From: Saccharina japonica
Lineage: Eukaryota > Sar > Phaeophyceae > Laminariales > Laminariaceae
Assembly: GCA_008828725.1 (NCBI GenBank)
Contig: MEHQ01001776.1
Coordinates: 636,474 to 700,473 of the forward strand
Length of the DNA: 64,000 nt
Direction: 5' to 3'
Shown: one piece after another, positions 21,271 through 34,100 of the stretch
Layout of the letters: each line of letters opens with the position of its first letter
Numbering within the stretch: position 1 is the first letter of the stretch
Position numbers and translations under genes: made by a program
Notes under the pieces: model-generated
Databases searched by the model: none
Seen by the model: the letters and a program-made list of their open reading frames with translations, nothing else
Told to the model about the DNA's origin: nothing

Positions 21271-23002
21271 TGCAGAATCGGTTGGCAGGCGTGTACATAG
21301 AACTTGCAGCTTTTCTTCGAATACGCCAAAATGTCTATTAACCCCTTAAAAACTGGTCCCACGAATTTGAGAAAAAAACTACTTGGAATCAGGGTGAGAC
21401 ATTTTTTCAGTTCTGAATGAGTTAACGGCATCTTTGTACACGGCAGTTTTTTTTTATTGACGGCATTTCGTCTGGACGGCATTATTTTGAAAAATATTGA
21501 TGTGACGGACGCTTGCTAATGCCATAATAACTACTACCTGGTACCTGATACCACTACAACAGTACGGTACTGCCTGGTACCTGACACCAGGTAGGTTTAA
21601 TGTGGAACACGTTGGCCGGTGCTCGTTTTTGATGATAAATCGTCTGTGGACATCTTGCTTGGAAGGACGCATACATACGCAGCCGTGTTACTTGGCGGAA
21701 AGCGCAAGTAGCGTGCCGCAGTTTTATGATTGGTCATTTTTTTGCGGCAGTGTTATTTGGCAGAAAGTGGAAGTAGCAGCGGAGCAGAAGGGGGACGGGT
21801 TGATCGGAATCACTTAAATTTGTGCCATGCTGTGTCGCGCGCAGGGGCAATGAGTGGCGAGGGGCTTTGGCTCTGTTTTGGGCGTGGGGCTTGCCCCCCG
21901 CGTAGAGCTACACAACATGGCAGGAGCAATTTATTTTATTTTCGTTAGCAACAAGAGCGTTAGCTGCTACGAAGCCTGACAGCTACTGCAGTGCCATACA
22001 CTTGCGCGTGCAGTCTGCTATCTCTGCTTCAACGGGCGCGCGTCCTCCGTCGTGATTATTGCTACGGGCACCGCCTACCAGAAGGGGCTACACCACGCGT
22101 GTGAGACTTAAACACATTACACTTGTGTAATATCTCGCTTTACGTCGTACATATATTTCTTGGCATTGAATAAACTGAGGAATGATTTCCCCCCCGTGGA
22201 GTGCTCTGTATGCTACCACGGTGGGGAAATCGCAAGGAAATCTCACTTGTTTTTCAGGTCGAGCCTTTCTGCCGCGCCAATTAATGGCCTCGGTTTGCTG
22301 TCCCCTGTGTAATTTGTTCATGTGGCTTGTCGGTTATAATACGAGCGGCTCCCACACTGCCAACAACGTAGAATACGGTACGGTATAGTCAGTGTAGCGG
22401 AAAACGTCGGACAATTCACTTGCACCCAAAGCACAATTGTTGTTGTTGTTTTCACATTAAACCCGTTATCTCTACTCAACCACATCAGTACACCCAGTGC
22501 CTGTCCTGATTCCCAATCCAAGAGAGATACAAATTCTGTGGTCACAGACTGTGAAACAGAGAAAAACCAAAACAAAATAAACGCAAATTAATGGGTAAAG
22601 CAAGTGAGATGCGTAACGTACCGGGTACGAGAACACAGCGACACGAGCCGAACCAAAAAATAAGAACAAAAAAGACAAATGAAAAACAAATTATGACATG
22701 AAACAGAATACAAATGACGCAGGGAAACAGAAGCGCCCCTAGACGAAAAGCACACGTGCCCAAGAGGAACAGATAACTGCTGCACGGGCGAGGCAACACG
22801 AAAAAAGAGAGAGACACCGGCGTAGGGTGGAAACAAAGGGAGAAACAAGGCAAAAAAAGAAGAAAAAAAAAAAGAAAGAAAGAAGACACGAGAAAGGAAA
22901 AGAGAATACTACTATGTATACTGTAAGTCTTGTCACGTCGTGGGGTAGGTTGTTTCGAGATCGGAAAACACCATAAGAACGCCCCGTTCCAGGCGCAGCT
23001 TA

Positions 23003-23234
23003 GGGCCCATATTAACGAGTATAAAATAAATTCAATTTGGAGAAAAGAAAATTCAAATTCGCTTTTTATTGGTCAACACACGCACCAGCACCAAATATTA
23101 GGATTTTGGGGCATAATCTATTTGAATTGGACGAAAAAACCAAGAAGGTCCCAGGTCCTTTTATGCGATATCATATCCAATTCGGATTTGATTTTCTAAA
23201 TTGATTTTTTTGCTGTCTTCGTTAATACGGGCCC
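23003..23234. mobile_element. Tourist-like MITE (PIF/Harbinger), 232 bp
   Basis: Ends GGGCCCATATTAACGAGTAT and CGTTAATACGGGCCC, flanked by TTA (23000-23002 and 23235-23237). Same family as 18600-18801, with the CATTGGTC inner hairpin partly lost. Confidence 0.85.
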
Positions 23235-24549
23235 TTAGTATGGCGAGATGCCTACAACCGAAATCTAAAACGCAGCTTACAAAAGCTTGCATCGATCAAT
23301 CAATGCGATCTCGAATATAGTAACCGATCTATTTGGTCGAACTTTAATCCCCCAGCATTGCCTGGGAGGAGAAACTTGGAAATTCCGGGTTTGTCTTGTC
23401 TGTCTGTCTGTTGTAAATGCCCTCGACCCCGCTCACTGCAAGTGTGGCTTTCGCATTTTCCTAAGAGTGAACAAATAAATCCGATTACTATTAATTGTAA
23501 TACTGTAAGTACGAAGGTTCTCCAAGAGTGGGCTGAAAGAAAAGCGAAACAAAGCAAATGAAACGCGCCGCCCGAGACAAAAAGCGAAAACACATAAACG
23601 CGCCGCCCGAGACTTTTAATGAACAGTCGAAATGAATTTTTAATGAGCTATCTGAGCCTGCTTGCCTCAGGCGTGACTCTCGTTTTTTTTTTTCTAGAAT
23701 CGGCGGCGTGTTAGCTTTGACATCGCGGCCACTAGCAGGGGTAGCTGACCCGGAGACAAGCTGTTTGCGCCAAGGCTCACCTCCGACGGTTCGGTGTGGG
23801 ATAAATGTCAGTCGTTTACTAAAAAATGGACATCGAAGGGCTCGCTTCGTACCTCACCGCGTGTCATACTGCTGCTGCTGCTGTGTACAGAAAAAAACTC
23901 AGCAAACATCAGTGGTTTCAACACACGTCAGGCTCGGAACAGAGTGCACGACAAAATAAGAAAACCAGCTACGCATGCCACCTACTGCTTCACGTACTGC
24001 TGCTGTGTGTCGGGGTTATATTTTATTTGTCGTTCAGCAACCTCTCTCTCCCGCAGGATACATGTCCAACGATGATGAGTAACCTAGACGACGGCCTCGA
24101 AGTTACAATATCAATCCGTTTTCTGGGGGGCGAGAGATCGCCCGATGCAAAACAAACGTAAACAGGTACCAGTACACAACAAAACGTGGCCACTTGGAAG
24201 TCAAAAACAGGCACCTGGTATAATGTTGTGGGTAGCAGCAGCAGCAGCGATACGAGTACAGGAATACATCTGCAGCAGTAGACCATAAATATGTGGCGAT
24301 CGGTGGTCTGCTCGGTGTGCTCAAGTTTCTTCATGTATGGCAGTGCCGTAAGCAGGCAGCCCAACCGCGCATCCATAAACAAACAAGCAAGCCGAAACAA
24401 GAAAACATAAAACATCTGAGGACCAACGCCCAAACGGGTAGGGTGGATCGTAACTGATCCGAGTCTGGCGGGAAGGCTTCTTGGCCTGGGTTTTTGTTGG
24501 TGGATGAGCCTCGGCAAGTTCCACACTACTACTCGGAGAGTTTACTCTT

Positions 24550-24740
24550 CGGGTGGCTATCCCCACCGCACCGGGCCCCTTCGGGGGTCAGGTCGGGTCA
24601 ACATGCTCAAGTCTCCGGAGTCGTAAGCAGCAAGGGCTGATACGTCCGAGGGGGCATGGAGTGAATTGACACACGACACGCAATGAGACGTGGAAGTGTG
24701 GAGGGCGTAAGCTTTATGTTTACCCATCCGCCGGAGGATA
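24550..24740 (+). repeat. Dispersed repeats (families I and H) side by side
   Basis: 24550-24610 (GTGGCTATCCCCACCGCACC ... CAGGTCGGGTCAAC) resembles 19575-19640. 24640-24735 (ACGTCCGAGGGGGCATGGAG ... CCCATCCGCCGGAGGATA) resembles 16080-16190. Confidence 0.75.
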
Positions 24741-25224
24741 AAAAAATAAAAAAGTAAAAAATAAAACAATATTATACCAGGTAAAGGACCACGGACGACA
24801 AGACACCGCGCAAAATTCGCGAGTTACTACGACGGAAGACAGAGCAGCAGTAGGCGATCTCATCGATATCATGAGGGCAATCATCAGATAGCCCAGAGCA
24901 CATTACTTCGAGGGCCGGGTACGGTTCGTCACCATCAGTCAAGCGTGGATCGGTGAGTAGACGTTTCGTCTTTCGTTGTTCATTTCGTTACGCTATAGTA
25001 ACACCGACCACCCTCTTTTCATTTTTATTTTCTTAGAAACTCCCGCAGGGAGGGAGGGGCGGGGGGGGGGGGAAGGAGCCCAACCCACCCAACCAACTAA
25101 CTGCACACCCATACAAATCATAAAACCAAAACACCACCACCACCACCGGCATCGCCACCACCACCATCATCGCCATGATCAAAAGACAGAAGACAAAACG
25201 AAAAGACCAGTTCGCACACATCAC

Positions 25225-25480
25225 GATCTAAATCATATCATCTACTGAAGATCCTACTCTTATAGCTGCCGTTACGAGATGTTGTGCAAGAAGAGCCGTA
25301 CTGTACAGATCCCACCACCGCGCAAAACATGAAGGTATGTGGTGCGCAAGAGCCGTGCCATGCAGATCCCTCCCGGCAAACACGATCAAGATCTTTCAGA
25401 CAACATAAAAACCAGGAATATATCTGCCCCGAGATATCTAGATCATCGTGAAAAGGGGATCTGGTTTGATCTGATCTGAT
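25225..25480 (+). repeat. Dispersed repeat family D copy
   Basis: AGCTGCCGTTACGAGATGTT, CCGTACTGTACAGATCCCAC, CAGGAATATATCTGCCCCGA, then GATCTGATCTGATCT. Confidence 0.75.
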
Positions 25481-25889
25481 CTCTCCGACCAACAAAACGC
25501 CACGCACATCGCATGGCGACATCGAAAGCCACGCTCCACGCGGGACTCCCGTTCCAAAAAAGAACTAACCATCACGCCCAAAAAAGAAGCAATACGCCAG
25601 AAAAAAAAAAGAGAAAAAGAAGCAACACGCCGAAACAAGAGAATGCCCCTACAGAATATTCCCTCCCAACTTTGCCGCCGAATTTGTCACACGACTTTCT
25701 GCCTTCATTGGTTTTACATTTTTTTTTTCGTAGCGAACGAACCGGAAACAAAAGTGTCGGAGTAAAATCTTTCCAATACAAATTACAAAAAATGACAAAA
25801 AAAGACAACAAATGACTAAAAAAACGAAAACGAATGTGGACCACAGGGGGCACGCCTGTAATTCCTCCGCCTCTGTGGGTACCTACTGT

Positions 25890-26400
25890 ACCTATATAGA
25901 AAAATACAGTTAACACGTACGACAAATAACCTACGGTACACTGGTATACGATACGGTATTGTACACGGCACGGTGCACGGTTCGGTAGGCAGTACAGTAC
26001 TGCTGCACCTGGTGCACAGCGCAGCACGGCATGGAACACAATGATACCGTACACGATCCAGTACATGGTGCACAACACAGTACACCGTGCCGTAGGAGAT
26101 TCGCTATATCATACGGTACACGACACGGTTCGGTACATCATGGTAATCGATACGGTACGGTACTGCTGTACCTGGTACAAAGTGCAGCATGACACGGTAC
26201 ACGCTGATACCGTAAACTATCCCGTCCATGGTACACGACACCGTACACGGTGCGGTAGGCGATACGGTATACCGTACAGCACCCGACACGGTACAGTATA
26301 TCAAGGTACACGATACCGTACGGTACAAGCCACGGTTCACACGATACGGAATACGACACGATACACCGCACAGTAGTACACGATACGGTACACAACATTT
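25890..26400. repeat. Degenerate array of GTACACGATACGGTAC
   Basis: About 500 bp built from overlapping CGGTACACGATACGGTA-like words and their complements. Many short palindromes (GGTACC, GTAC); open frames on both strands are by-products. Confidence 0.85.
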
Positions 26401-26799
26401 AGCTTGTTTGCTTGTCGCTCCTTCCTCTCCCCCATCCACGTAGAGACTACTACGACAGCGCTACCACTACGACTACCATCACTACTACTACTGCTGCTGC
26501 TGCTGCTGCCAAAGATGCCAGGAGATAGCGGCTTGACCGCTTGAATGACCGCCCCCTACACTAAAACTGGTATACTAAGGCCAACACAGGCCTTGACGCC
26601 CAAGGAAAACCGATCCCCTAGCATATTTGGCTGCTGCTGCTCCAATTCAACCATGAGCAAAAACAACCAAGGCTCTGCGTTCTTCGCCACATTTAAGAGA
26701 TACCCCCACGTTTTTTTTGTTTCTCGACACGCCGAGCGCTGCAACTACACAGACAAAAGACGGCAGCTGTACCGCTGCAACGCTGTATGAATACGTCCC

Positions 26800-27984
26800 A
26801 GATACCCCGCTCGAAAAATGCGCCGATCGAGGCTGATGACGCAGTCAGAAAACAAGAGGCGTTCGCATGCTATGTATCGTGCACTTTTGATTGGAAGAAG
26901 CCCCCAAATGCTCCAATCAAATGCCCCAATCAAATGCTCCAATCAAACGCCTCCATCGTGTCCCATGGCGTCATCAAGAAAAAAAAGTGCTCGCATATCA
27001 CCGTACACTTTTTGATTGGATGAATCCCACCAAATGCTCCAACTAAACGCTTCAATCACATGCTTCAATCAACCCAATGCCTCGATCGCGCCCGATGACG
27101 TCATCATCAAAAAACAAAAATGTTTAATGCTGCCATACACGTTTCATTGGACGAACTCCCCAAATACCCCTCTCCCCACAGCTCTCCCTTCAAGCGACTC
27201 GCCCAACACCTCACGGCGCTCCGCGCTTGGCGCAAGCAATGTCTGCCTGGTCGGTGAAAACCCGACGTGGTTCGTCCCAGCATTGCAGGGATGCGAGGGT
27301 CTATGGTCATACGCTTACGGCCATGCATGACATGAGAACACCCTCCTCTCCAATGCCTCGATCGAGCGCAATGACGTCATCTAAAAAACAAAAAATGCTT
27401 CATGTCGTCGCACACTTTTTTTATTGGACGAACTCCCCAATTTCCCCCCCAATAATATGTCTCGATTGCCCGCCCCCATGACGCCGCGTAAACTTCACAG
27501 CGCTTTATTTAACCCCCGTACAACTACACCCGCGTTTTTGGGGACAAACTACTTGGATATAGTGTGGGATTATTGTTGAAGAAGGAAAACAGGGTTTAAG
27601 CTATCGTACACTTTTGATTGGGCGAAACTACCAAATGCTCCAATCAGACGCCCTCGTCTAAGCAAAAGGACCAATAAAAATGCCCTCGTCTTTAGCAAAT
27701 GAACCAATCAAAATGCCTCTTGATTCGGGCCCCTGATACCGCCGTCAAAATTATTATTGCTGTCGTGCACTTTACTCAAGACTGGACGAGCTCCCAAACG
27801 CTGCTCAACCAATCACATGCCTCCACCGAACGCCGTTCGGCGTCGCCACCCAAAGGCACTATGCTGTTGTGCACTTCCAGTCGTGACGAAACCGTCAAAT
27901 GCCCCAATCAAACGACCTAGTCTCTAAGGACACTACCAATCAGATGCCTCGAGCAGGCACAAACACCCGACAAACAAAAAACTC
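26800..27984. repeat. Degenerate array rich in CCAAT boxes
   Basis: Built of about 20-60 bp units such as CCAATCAAATGCCCCAATCA and CACTTTTGATTGGACGAACT. CCAAT or ATTGG occurs well over a dozen times. The array abuts, and seems to supply, the last codons of the minus-strand gene at 27985. A family A repeat (27178-27345) is inserted in it. Confidence 0.8.
27178..27345 (+). repeat. Dispersed repeat family A copy
   Basis: GCGCTTGGCGCAAGCAATGT, GTCTGCCTGGTCGGTGAAAA, CATGCATGACATGAGAACACC. Confidence 0.85.
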
Positions 27985-28146
27985 TCAAAAGTGTTTGATG
28001 CTGTCGTGTATTTTTGATCGGACCAGCTCGTCTGTCTGCTTGTCGGCCGCTTGCACAAGGTCCTCGAGCGCCCCCAGACAGCTAGCCCGACACGCATCCT
28101 TCGTGTCCTCCCGAACATGGAAGAAAAGGTTCAGCCACGTGCACAC
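27985..28146 (-). CDS. Deubiquitinase-like gene, last exon with stop
   Basis: Acceptor CGGCATCCACCCAG; phase 0. It encodes VCTWLNLFFHVREDTKDACR, ASCLGALEDLVQAADKQT, then DELVRSKIHDSIKHF-stop (TGA 27987-27985). The last 12-15 codons coincide with the edge of the CCAAT-rich array (complement of GATTGGAC...), so the present C-terminus seems to be borrowed from the repeat. Confidence 0.65.
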   Translation of the reverse strand: MCTWLNLFFHVREDTKDACRASCLGALEDLVQAADKQTDELVRSKIHDSIKHF

Positions 28147-31100
28147 CTGGGTGGATGCCGGTGCGGGGGTGGGGTGGTGGGGATTAGGGGTACGCATGTC
28201 GTGCATGGCCATCGTCGAATATACTTAAGTATGATCATATCTCCTCGCATCCCTACACTGCCGGGACGGAGCACGTCGGGTTTTCCCCAATCAGGCATAC
28301 ATTGCTTGCACCAAGCGCGAAGCGCCGTCGGGTGTTTCGACGAGTCGCATGAAGGGTGAGCTGCGGGAGAAAAACAAATAACATTGTTGGGGGATATACG
28401 AAAGTGTAACTTGTAACTCGAAATTTCGTCACACTGCGTTACACCGCACCACACCGCATTCCACGGCGTTACACCGAATCCCATCGGATTCCACGGCGTT
28501 ACACCGTATTCCACGGCGAGACGTTGCAATACGTTTAGTTCCGATACGTCACATTATTTTTCGATTCGTAACGTTTAGCTTCGAGGTTTCTGTTTCTTTA
28601 CGTTTCGCTTGGGGTACGTTACAATGCGTTCTTGTCTCGCACGTTATGCAACGAAACGTAACAGAACGTAACGAAACGTAACATAACGCAACGAAGCGTA
28701 GCAACTCTTGACTAAAGGAAACGCATCATAACGATTCGTTTCGCTATGTTTATTTGCGTATACCAGGTATTGTTTTGGACGCACCAAAAAAAATGTTCTA
28801 AAATACGTTAGCGCGTTCCACAATAGCCTTGGAAGTGCATCAAATCAGTTTATTCAAAGACATTAATGATCATTATTATTTTTCAAAGGCAAACATCACT
28901 GAATTCACGATTTACGAAATACTTCCACTTTTTTCGTCACGTTACGTTTCATTTAGTTGCTCTCCGTTACACTTGGTGTCGTTCTTCTTCGCTTCGCTTC
29001 GTTACGTTACGTTTCGTTTCGTTACGTTCCGTTACCTCCTTGAGCGTCCGAATGGAGGCATTTGCTGGGTGCTCCTGCTCGTGGTCCTCCGTGAGGTCGC
29101 CGAGCCTCCTCTCCGCTACATCCACATCAGCATGGACACCACCACCACCACCACCATCAACCATCATCATACTCCGGCGATCACCATCATCCTCGCCGAC
29201 CGAAGATCCACCAGCACCAACTTGGAGAAGCTTCTAGTCAACCAAGCAGGAGGGAAAACAAGCATGGGGTAATAGATTAGTGTTGCTCATCGTATCGAAA
29301 GTTTCGATATATTGAAATACGACATCCATACCCGTACCCGGAACTTCTGTATGTTCTGTACGCCCCCCGTGCTATCATACCCGGGGTAAGGGTACAACTC
29401 TGTTATAACCGCACAGAACTTCTGCGAGTTCTGTACGTCTGTGTCACAATACCCGGAACTTCTGTGAGTTATCTAACACTTTCATACCCGTACCCGGAAC
29501 TTCTGTAAGTTCTGTAAGACTCCCATACCCGTACCCTAAATCCACAAACCCTACAGGACATAAAATTGGGAATTTTTCGATATATCGAAATATCGAAGAA
29601 AAAAAAAAACTCCATCACCCTCCATCCCCTTGTTTTTTATGCAGACTATGAACGAAAGCTTCCAAGTACTGGTATCAAATATCGAAATTGTCTTGCAATG
29701 TTTCCTGTTTTTGTTGATCGATGCCGTATCGAAATCGAACACTACGGCAGTGAAAATACACGTGGTCTCACGAGGGTTGATGGAGGGCCGAACACGGTAG
29801 GACGGGGGTGGGCTTCAGCATTGTACGCAGTATCCACGCACAAAACTAGATCGGTCGAATTCACAAAATTTAGAAAATACGTAAAACAATACCGTACCAC
29901 AATATATATAATAGTTCTCGGGACGATACAGGGGCCGCGAACTGATCTCCTAAGGGTCTAGTTTTGTTTTTCACAAGCGAGAGGTCGGGGGAACAGGGGA
30001 GGAGTATACTATATTTGAGCTCGTGTACAGTGCGAGAGATACCGCAGGTCGGTGAGGTACTGTGAAATGTCATACGATACCGTGGGAAATCGTTCAGAAT
30101 ACAGTGGGAAGTCGTTCAGAGTACCGTGGGAGTATCGGTTTAAGACAAGTACTGATTTAAGAGAGGCTAAATGGCTTGGCCCGGGCATACTAAAATCAAT
30201 ATAATATCCATTCCAGTTTAAGGTAGATATACTACTACTAATATGTCTGACACACCCCTCTCTCAAACCGTGACCCCGACCGTAACGACTCTCGAATTTT
30301 CCATTTTTTTCTGTAAATGTCAACCTGGTTTTCTTAGTGCTCGTTTTCTAGTACAATCATCATGTCCCGATATAATATTAACATACAAACGCTCCCAATA
30401 CTTCTGGACAGAGTGGTACCGATAGGCTGTATTAATGGTATAGATGCCCCGTACTTCTTAATAAGTCAAACTGCTACGAGACAAAACACTGGATTGTTTC
30501 TGCACTCTACAACAACATCGCCGAACGCTCAGCCAAGAAAAACAAAAAGTGGAAATCGACGAGCGGTGGAAATAGTGAACCCTATATATGCGAGATAAAA
30601 AATTAATCCAAGCACCGGGAGGGGGGGGGGGGGGTAATGGACGACGCCTGGGACCACGGGGTTGTCCAACAAACCGCTGGATATAAACCTCCCACAAGTT
30701 GAGCTGAAAAAACAAAGGTGGTTACTAACAATGCATAGATTTTTATTTTAAAATGATTGTAAGCCGGATACCGGTGCCCGGCCGTAAACTCGACGTTCCA
30801 GGGACGTACAGTGGGGGTCGCGGCTTGAGAGCTATCGGATTAAGTGAAGCACGGGTTTATAAGAGGTAAAAAGACATGCCACAGGCCTAATAAAAGCTAC
30901 TTAGCATATAATGCTCCGTCTAGTTTTTTTAGGTAAGTTATGGTTCAAGACTAAAAGCTACCTGGTATATAATGCCCAGTCTGTTCAGGTTCAAGACTGA
31001 AAGCTACCTGGTATATAATACCCATTCGGGTTTAAGATAACCAAGGGTTTAATTGACACACCGTTCTGTTAAATCGTGACCCTCACTGTACCTCGATGAC

Positions 31101-34100
31101 GTCACTGATGGCATCCGTGAGGGAGTTGCAGAGGGAAGACAGATGGATGTTGAGGCTCTGGTCGTCCATATGTTTGATAGCCTGCACGGGATATTACAGC
31201 GGGGGAGACGGATTGGTAAGCAGGGGAGGCGGAGGAGNAGTAGAGGATGTAGCTCACCCTTCATGGTACTCGCCGAACACGTGACGGCGCTTCGCGCTTG
31301 GTGCGAGCAGTGTCTGCCTGGGAAGTGCTCCGTCCCGGCATTGTAGGGATGCGAGCGTCTATGGTCGTACCGACTATGGCCATGCACGATAATGAGTGCC
31401 CCCCATACAGTACACTAGATAATAGCGAAAAAACGACATATGTCCTAGGAGATAGATGGTGGCCACAAAAATCGTAGCAGGAAGAGGATAAGTTAGGCAA
31501 AAAGCTTTTGTGTACGACAATATGTATATAGAAAGCAGCGAAATGACCGCCCACATGTTGGAGGTGTCTATTAGGAGTAGGAACAATGCGCCATCTCGAA
31601 AGGGATGCGTGGTTAATGGTCCAATGGCTAAGGCAGGCAGAAAATGAGTACCCCCCCCTCCTCCTCCTTCTCCTGCCCCCTCCACCCCCCCTCCTCCTCC
31701 TCCTCCTCCTCCTCCTCCTGCCCCATTCCCCCAGTAGAGGATGTAGCTCACCCTTCATGGTACTCGCCGAACACGTGACGGCGCTTCGCGCTTGGTGCGA
31801 GCAGTGTCTGCCTGGGAAGTGCTCCGTCCCGGCATTGTAGGGATGCGAGCGTCTATGGTCGTACCGACTATGGCCATGCACGATAATGAGTGCCCCCCAT
31901 ACAGTACACTAGATAATAGCGAAAAAACGACATATGTCCTAGGAGATAGATGGTGGCCACAAAAATCGTAGCAGGAAGAGGATAAGTTAGGCAAAAAGCT
32001 TTTGTGTACGACAATATGTATATAGAAAGCAGCGAAATGACCGCCCACATGTTGGAGGTGTCTATTAGGAGTAGGAACAATGCGCCATCTCGAAAGGGAT
32101 GCGTGGTTAATGGTCCAATGGCTAAGGCAGGCAGAAAATGAGTACCCCCCCCTCCTCCTCCTTCTCCTGCCCCCTCCACCCCCCCTCCTCCTCCTCCTCC
32201 TCCTCCTCCTCCTGCCCCATTCCCCCAGTAGAGGATGTAGCTCACCCTTCATGGTACTCGCCGAACACGTGACGGCGCTTCGCGCTTGGTGCGAGCAGTG
32301 TCTGCCTGGGAAGTGCTCCGTCCCGGCATTGTAGGGATGCGAGCGTCTATGGTCGTACCGACTATGGCCATGCACGATAATGAGTGCCCCCCATACAGTA
32401 CACTAGATAATAGCGAAAAAACGACATATGTCCTAGGAGATAGATGGTGGCCACAAAAATCGTAGCAGGAAGAGGATAAGTTAGGCAAAAAGCTTTTGTG
32501 TACGACAATATGTATATAGAAAGCAGCGAAATGACCGCCCACATGTTGGAGGTGTCTATTAGGAGTAGGAACAATGCGCCATCTCGAAAGGGATGCGTGG
32601 TTAATGGTCCAATGGCTAAGGCAGGCAGAAAATGAGTACCCCCCCCTCCTCCTCCTTCTCCTGCCCCCTCCACCCCCCCTCCTCCTCCTCCTCCTCCTCC
32701 TCCTCCTGCCCCATTCCCCCGGGGGCGCTGGTAGAGTGAGCGTCTAATAAACAATGTGACATTGGTGTACACAATGAGACAAAGGTACACAGCAGTGTAT
32801 ACATATATTTATGTCCCCGTCTTTTCCAAGCTAATCACAGTACAAGACAGCTTTAGGATAAACATCGGAAGCGTTTTGCCTGAAAACATTTAACAGCACA
32901 CGAACCAAATGAAACGAACAGAACCAGTATCCCAGAAGATCGTTCTGATCACAAACCACAAAAAAGACACAAAACCGTAACTTTCACAAAAATCGTTAGA
33001 AACAAATAAAAAACAACAAAAAATCACACATAAATCACAACAACACAAACACAAAACACAAAACAAAAAAGGGGGGAAGTTCTCGCCTAGCAGAGGCGCT
33101 GGCCATGGCATAGAGGAGGTTGGTGATCACGGCCGAACAAGTCCGCGCCATCTCCTGCGCCTGCTGTGCAACCGCCGACCGCTGTCGCCGTTGTTCCGCC
33201 CAAGCTTCTTGTGTCGGCCCTTCCACTTCTCTACCGCTCTGATATAACCCAGGGGGGGGGAAGCGGCAGGGAGAGGGAGAGGGGGGCGTACTCATTTGTT
33301 GCTTGCCTTGAGTCATTTGACCATTGACCACGCACCTCTTTCGAGACGGGAGCACCGTTTCTACTCCTAATGGAGACACGCCTCCAACATTTGGGCGCTC
33401 AATACGCTTTTTCCACATGATACATCATTTTTGTTTGCTTATCCCGTTTTCCTGTTTCGCCGTCTGTGGCCACCGCCTATCTCGTAGGATGGCGACCGTT
33501 TTCTCGCTACTATCAAGTGTAGTGTACCAAACGTCTCCGTGTCACATTCGACAATGTTCAGGGGGAGGGGGGAGTGGGGAGTCGGGATAGAGGAGAGGGG
33601 CGGTAAGGCGGTGAGGCACCCGACGATTCCGTCGATTCTGTGAGTATTCACCATCGGCCCAGCTCCGTGTTTCTTTATTGATCAAGTATGTCATTCTTAA
33701 TCATTGGCCAAGCTCTGTGTTCCCACGTTCGTCAAATTCGTGCGTCTTACTCATTGGTCAAGTTTCGCGCTTCATCAAAAGGGTCAAAATTCGTGAGTCC
33801 TCCTCATTGGTCAATTTCGTGCGTTCTCCTCATTGGTCAAGCTCTGCGCCTCCCTGTCGGACGCAATTCGCGCGATCTCCTCATTGGTTAAGCTCCGTGC
33901 TTCCTCCTTGGTCAAATACGCGTGTCCCTCTTTGGTCGAGATTCGCGCCTCCCCATTGGTTATGTTCGTGCGTCCAACTCATTGGTGAAGCTTCGTGCCT
34001 GCAGATCGGTCAACTTCGTGCGTTCTACTCATTGGTCAATCTCTGTGCCTCCTCACAGGAAATTTCGCCCGCCGTTCTCATTGGTCAATTTCGTGCAGCC

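Larger units (their letters stand above)
20134..27984. other. Gene-free interval between the two convergent genes
   Basis: No exon with family signature on either strand. The protease gene ends at its left and the deubiquitinase gene at its right, so this is a tail-to-tail spacer. It is made of minisatellites, MITEs and unique AT-rich sequence, itemised separately. 21800-22980, 23240-24540 and 24740-25220 show nothing recognisable. Confidence 0.6.

Noticed and set aside
25890-26400. Possible CRISPR-like array of short repeats
   Set aside because: Units overlap and are degenerate with no fixed spacer length, and the genome is eukaryotic.
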